This document shows positions 14,838-17,239 of a stretch of 17,239 bases of DNA, piece by piece. Each line of letters opens with the position of its first letter. Positions within the stretch are counted from its first letter, which is position 1. A program made the position numbers and the translations under genes. Location: positions 1 to 17,239 of the forward strand of contig JAJFMG010000036.1 in NCBI GenBank assembly GCA_021772295.1, in the 5' to 3' direction. Under the pieces are notes generated by a model. It was not told the DNA's origin, searched no databases, and saw only the letters and a program-made list of their open reading frames with translations. Source of the DNA: Chlamydiota bacterium. GTDB lineage: Bacteria; Chlamydiota; Chlamydiia; Chlamydiales; Simkaniaceae.

Positions 14838-16211
14838 ATGTTTAATCAGATTAAAAAAATCTTTTCCATTGGCGAGTTAAAAGCTAAAATTATTTTTACT
14901 GGCCTAATGCTTGTTGTTTGTAGAGTAGGGGCATTTATCCCAGTTCCTGGTATAAATGGGGATGAAGCTGTAAAAGTTTTTCGTTCAGCCACAGGTGGAA
15001 GTCAAAATCTCTTTCAACTAGTTGATATGTTTTCTGGTGGAGCATTTGCGCATATGACAATTTTTGCGCTAGGTGTTATGCCCTATATTTCTGGATCGAT
15101 TATCATGCAACTTTCTATGGCTCTTTTTCCATCTCTCCAAAGAGAGATTAGAGAAAACCCTGAAGCAGGAAAGAAAAAAATTGGTAAATGGACAAGGCTT
15201 TTGACACTTGTCCTAGCTATGTTTCAGTCACTTTTATTTGCAAGATACGCACTAAAAATTAATATGGATAGTCCTGGAATCGTTGTAAATCAACTATTGC
15301 AGTTTCAGGTCTTTGGGATTCCTTGGCTCTTTTTGATGATTGTCATGTTAGCTATGACTACCGGTACTATTTTTCTAATGTGGATTGGTGAACAAATCAC
15401 AGAAAAGGGTATTGGAAATGGAATAAGTTTAATCATTGCTGTCGGTATTTTATCATCACTTCCGTCAACTTTTGGAACAATTCTTCGTGGTCTTAATTTA
15501 GATTCTCAGGAAGTTGGTCAGTTGAGCTTCTCTACTGTTGTAATGCTAGTGATTGTGTTTGTTATGATTATAGTTGGAACAATTCTAATTATACAGGGGC
15601 AAAGAAAAATCCCATTGCAATATGCAAGAAGAGTAGTTGGAAGGCACGAAGTTCAAGGTGGAAATGCGCATATCCCCCTAAAAGTTAATTATGCTGGAGT
15701 TATTCCAGTGATATTTGCATCAACACTTTTAATGTTCCCAGCAACAATTTCACAGTTTGTATCTACTGGATCATTTTTTGGAAAAATTACTGGTGCGCTT
15801 TCACCTGGAAGTTGGGTTTATGCTGCATTATTTGTAATGCTTATTTTCTTTTTCACTTACTTTTGGACAGCAACACAGTTTCATCCAGAACAGATTGCAT
15901 CTGATATGAAAAAAAATGGAGCATTTATTCCAGGTATAAGACAAGGAAGACCTACACAAGACTTTCTTGAGTCTACCATGGGAAGAATAACACTCCTTGG
16001 GGCATCTTTTTTAGCCCTTATTGCGATACTGCCACAGCTTGTTGGAAAGTTTTTGGGAGTAGATGCTGGTGTTAGTCATTTTTTTGGAGGGACATCACTT
16101 CTGATTTTGGTAGGTGTGGTATTAGATACAACAAAGCAAATTGAGTCTCATCTTATTATGAAAAGATATGATGGGTTTATGAAGAAAGGTAGAAAAGCCT
16201 CAAGAGTATAA
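14838..16211 (+). CDS. secY: Protein translocase subunit SecY
   Basis: SecY is the channel of the SecYEG translocon in the inner membrane. The 457 residues contain ten hydrophobic segments in the usual spacing, beginning at about residues 18-37 and ending near 418-430. Family blocks are [10 protein letters not shown] (32-41), the [12 protein letters not shown] segment (81-92), [14 protein letters not shown] (191-204), [11 protein letters not shown] (255-265), [10 protein letters not shown] (286-295) and [17 protein letters not shown] with Arg368 at the cytoplasmic tip used by SecA. AAGG at about 14822 precedes the ATG. It follows rplO by 42 bases, and a 128-base gap follows it. The chain looks complete and I see no missing segment. 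Confidence 0.98.
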   Translation: MFNQIKKIFSIGELKAKIIFTGLMLVVCRVGAFIPVPGINGDEAVKVFRSATGGSQNLFQLVDMFSGGAFAHMTIFALGVMPYISGSIIMQLSMALFPSLQREIRENPEAGKKKIGKWTRLLTLVLAMFQSLLFARYALKINMDSPGIVVNQLLQFQVFGIPWLFLMIVMLAMTTGTIFLMWIGEQITEKGIGNGISLIIAVGILSSLPSTFGTILRGLNLDSQEVGQLSFSTVVMLVIVFVMIIVGTILIIQGQRKIPLQYARRVVGRHEVQGGNAHIPLKVNYAGVIPVIFASTLLMFPATISQFVSTGSFFGKITGALSPGSWVYAALFVMLIFFFTYFWTATQFHPEQIASDMKKNGAFIPGIRQGRPTQDFLESTMGRITLLGASFLALIAILPQLVGKFLGVDAGVSHFFGGTSLLILVGVVLDTTKQIESHLIMKRYDGFMKKGRKASRV

Positions 16212-16262
16212 TAACTTTACAAGTTTTCTCTGAGCATTAAATAATATTTTGAAATTATTAGT

Positions 16263-16291
16263 CTTACAATATGACCATTGCATAGTATGAC
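16263..16291 (+). promoter_or_regulatory. Candidate internal promoter between secY and rpsM
   Basis: CTTACA at 16263-16268 and TATGAC at 16286-16291 are 17 bases apart (4/6 each). They lie in the 128-base gap after secY, by far the longest in the ribosomal cluster. TTTACA at 16216-16221 with TAAATA at 16238-16243 is a second, weaker option. The gap contains no gene and no strong terminator. Confidence 0.35.
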
Positions 16292-16339
16292 TTGTTTTGA
16301 TAAACTTTACGGCAAAACTTTAAAAAAGGATTAAGAATC

Positions 16340-16708
16340 ATGCCAAGAGTGATTGGAATAGACATTCCGAATAAGAAGCGATTAGTGATTAGTCTAACAT
16401 ATATTTATGGAATAGGACCGCATGTAGCAAAGGAAGTTATTCAAAAACTATCCCTTGATCCTGATATGCAGGCAAGTGCTTTAACAGAAGATCAAATCGG
16501 ACAATTAAATTCTTTATTACAATCAGAGTTTATTGTTGAGGGAGATTTAAGACGACAAGTCCAAAACAACATTAAACGATTAATTTCTATTAATACCTAT
16601 AGAGGAAATAGACACAGGGTAGGACTACCATGTAGAGGTCAGAAAACGAAAAATAATTCGAGAACTCGAAAAGGTAAAAAGAAGTCTGTTGCGGGTAGAA
16701 AAAAATAA
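16340..16708 (+). CDS. rpsM: 30S ribosomal protein S13
   Basis: S13 is in the head of the small subunit and contacts S19 and the P-site tRNA. The frame opens MPRVIGIDIPNKKRLVISLT, contains the helix-two-turn-helix region YIYGIGPHVAKEVI and ends with INTYRGNRHRVGLPCRGQ and KTKNNSRTRKGKKK. The 122 residues are normal. AAAAAGGATTAAG precedes the ATG at 16340. It begins the alpha-operon part of the cluster, and no rpmJ or infA precedes it. Confidence 0.97.
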   Translation: MPRVIGIDIPNKKRLVISLTYIYGIGPHVAKEVIQKLSLDPDMQASALTEDQIGQLNSLLQSEFIVEGDLRRQVQNNIKRLISINTYRGNRHRVGLPCRGQKTKNNSRTRKGKKKSVAGRKK

Positions 16709-16726
16709 AGAATGAGGAAGTAAAAA

Positions 16727-17134
16727 TTGGCAAAACAGGAAAGTAAGAAAAAAGTTGGATCTAGGCCAAAGAAAAGAAATCTAAGGTCAGTACCAAGTGG
16801 AATCGCACACGTAAGAGCTACATTTAACAATACGATCATTTCAATTACAGATCCTTCTGGAAAAGTAATAGCATGGGGTTCGGCTGGAAAGTCTAACTTT
16901 TCGGGTTCTAGAAAATCTTCTGCGTTTGCGGCGACTGTTGCAGCTCAAGATGCTGCAAAGGCAGCAATGCTCTATGGAGTAAAAGAGCTTGAAGTTCACC
17001 TTAAAGGACCTGGCGCCGGAAGAGAATCTGCTGTTAGAGGTCTTATGAGTTCTGGTATATTGATTACATTGATACGAGATAAAACACCAGTTCCACATAA
17101 CGGCTGTAGACCAAGAAAACGTCGTAGAGTGTAG
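16727..17134 (+). CDS. rpsK: 30S ribosomal protein S11
   Basis: S11 lies on the platform near the mRNA exit. The 135 residues carry [20 protein letters not shown], the core GWGSAG-like [33 protein letters not shown] and the near-invariant tail [15 protein letters not shown]. The start codon is TTG at 16727, with GAGGAAG at about 16714-16720; no ATG is available in frame at that position. rpoA follows after 48 bases, and rpsD (S4), which lies between them in E. coli, is absent. Confidence 0.97.
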   Translation: MAKQESKKKVGSRPKKRNLRSVPSGIAHVRATFNNTIISITDPSGKVIAWGSAGKSNFSGSRKSSAFAATVAAQDAAKAAMLYGVKELEVHLKGPGAGRESAVRGLMSSGILITLIRDKTPVPHNGCRPRKRRRV

Positions 17135-17182
17135 TAAATTTAAAAGTTATAACGCTAAATTTCCCAATTAGGAGTTTTTTTT

Positions 17183-17239
17183 ATGGCGGTAAAGTATGGC
17201 AAATTTGAACTGCCAACTCAAATTAAGATTGATGAGAAT
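17183..17239 (+). CDS. rpoA: RNA polymerase subunit alpha, N-terminal start (partial)
   Basis: The frame from ATG at 17183 reads MAVKYGKFELPTQIKIDEN and runs off the window after 19 codons. The KFELP segment matches the chlamydial RpoA start, and the position after rpsK supports it. AGGAG at 17170-17174 is followed by eight T and then the ATG. Alpha nucleates polymerase assembly; none of its functional domains is visible here. Confidence 0.85.
   Translation, partial: MAVKYGKFELPTQIKIDEN

Noticed and set aside
1..17239. Mobile elements, CRISPR arrays, tRNA or rRNA genes
   Set aside because: I saw no transposase frame, regularly spaced repeats or cloverleaf-like segment; all gaps are accounted for in the feature list.

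Overview
This AT-rich window matches a member of the Chlamydiae, most likely an environmental, amoeba- or arthropod-associated lineage rather than Chlamydia itself. Two things support this. The gene order lnt-lpxC-fabZ-lpxA-fmt-[membrane proteins]-rplC onward is the chlamydial one. The ribosomal proteins, for example L4 and L16, also read like the chlamydial versions. I could not run a phylogeny, so the family is left open.

Positions 1-3562 hold an envelope and translation-initiation cluster, all on the + strand and tightly packed. It contains the C-terminal end of apolipoprotein N-acyltransferase (lnt), then lpxC, fabZ and lpxA for the first steps of lipid A synthesis together with 3-hydroxyacyl-ACP supply, then methionyl-tRNA formyltransferase (fmt). 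lpxC and fabZ overlap by 20 bases.

Positions 3563-6484 are the accessory part. Three small genes of unknown function (245, 280 and 219 residues) each end in a pair of closely spaced hydrophobic helices, the bilobed pattern of chlamydial inclusion-membrane (Inc) proteins. In Chlamydia trachomatis the slot between fmt and rplC holds CT529 (Cap1/CapA), an inclusion-membrane protein. The first two genes look like diverged tandem duplicates. A near-perfect 14-bp terminator hairpin separates the second from the third, and each gene has a candidate promoter, so they seem to be separate transcription units. A gene-free stretch of 386 bases follows and probably carries the promoter and leader of the ribosomal operon.

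Positions 6485-17239 are a merged S10-spc-alpha ribosomal operon: rplC, rplD, rplW, rplB, rpsS, rplV, rpsC, rplP, rpmC, rpsQ, rplN, rplX, rplE, rpsH, rplF, rplR, rpsE, rplO, secY, rpsM, rpsK and the first 19 codons of rpoA. Gaps between genes are mostly under 25 bases. Compared with E. coli the cluster lacks rpsJ at the front, rpsN after rplE, rpmD after rpsE, rpmJ after secY, and rpsD after rpsK. The main internal break is a 128-base gap between secY and rpsM with a candidate promoter. The cluster links ribosome assembly, the SecY translocon and RNA polymerase alpha.

The most interesting part is the Inc-like three-gene cassette at 3563-6098. The rest is conserved housekeeping sequence in chlamydial order.
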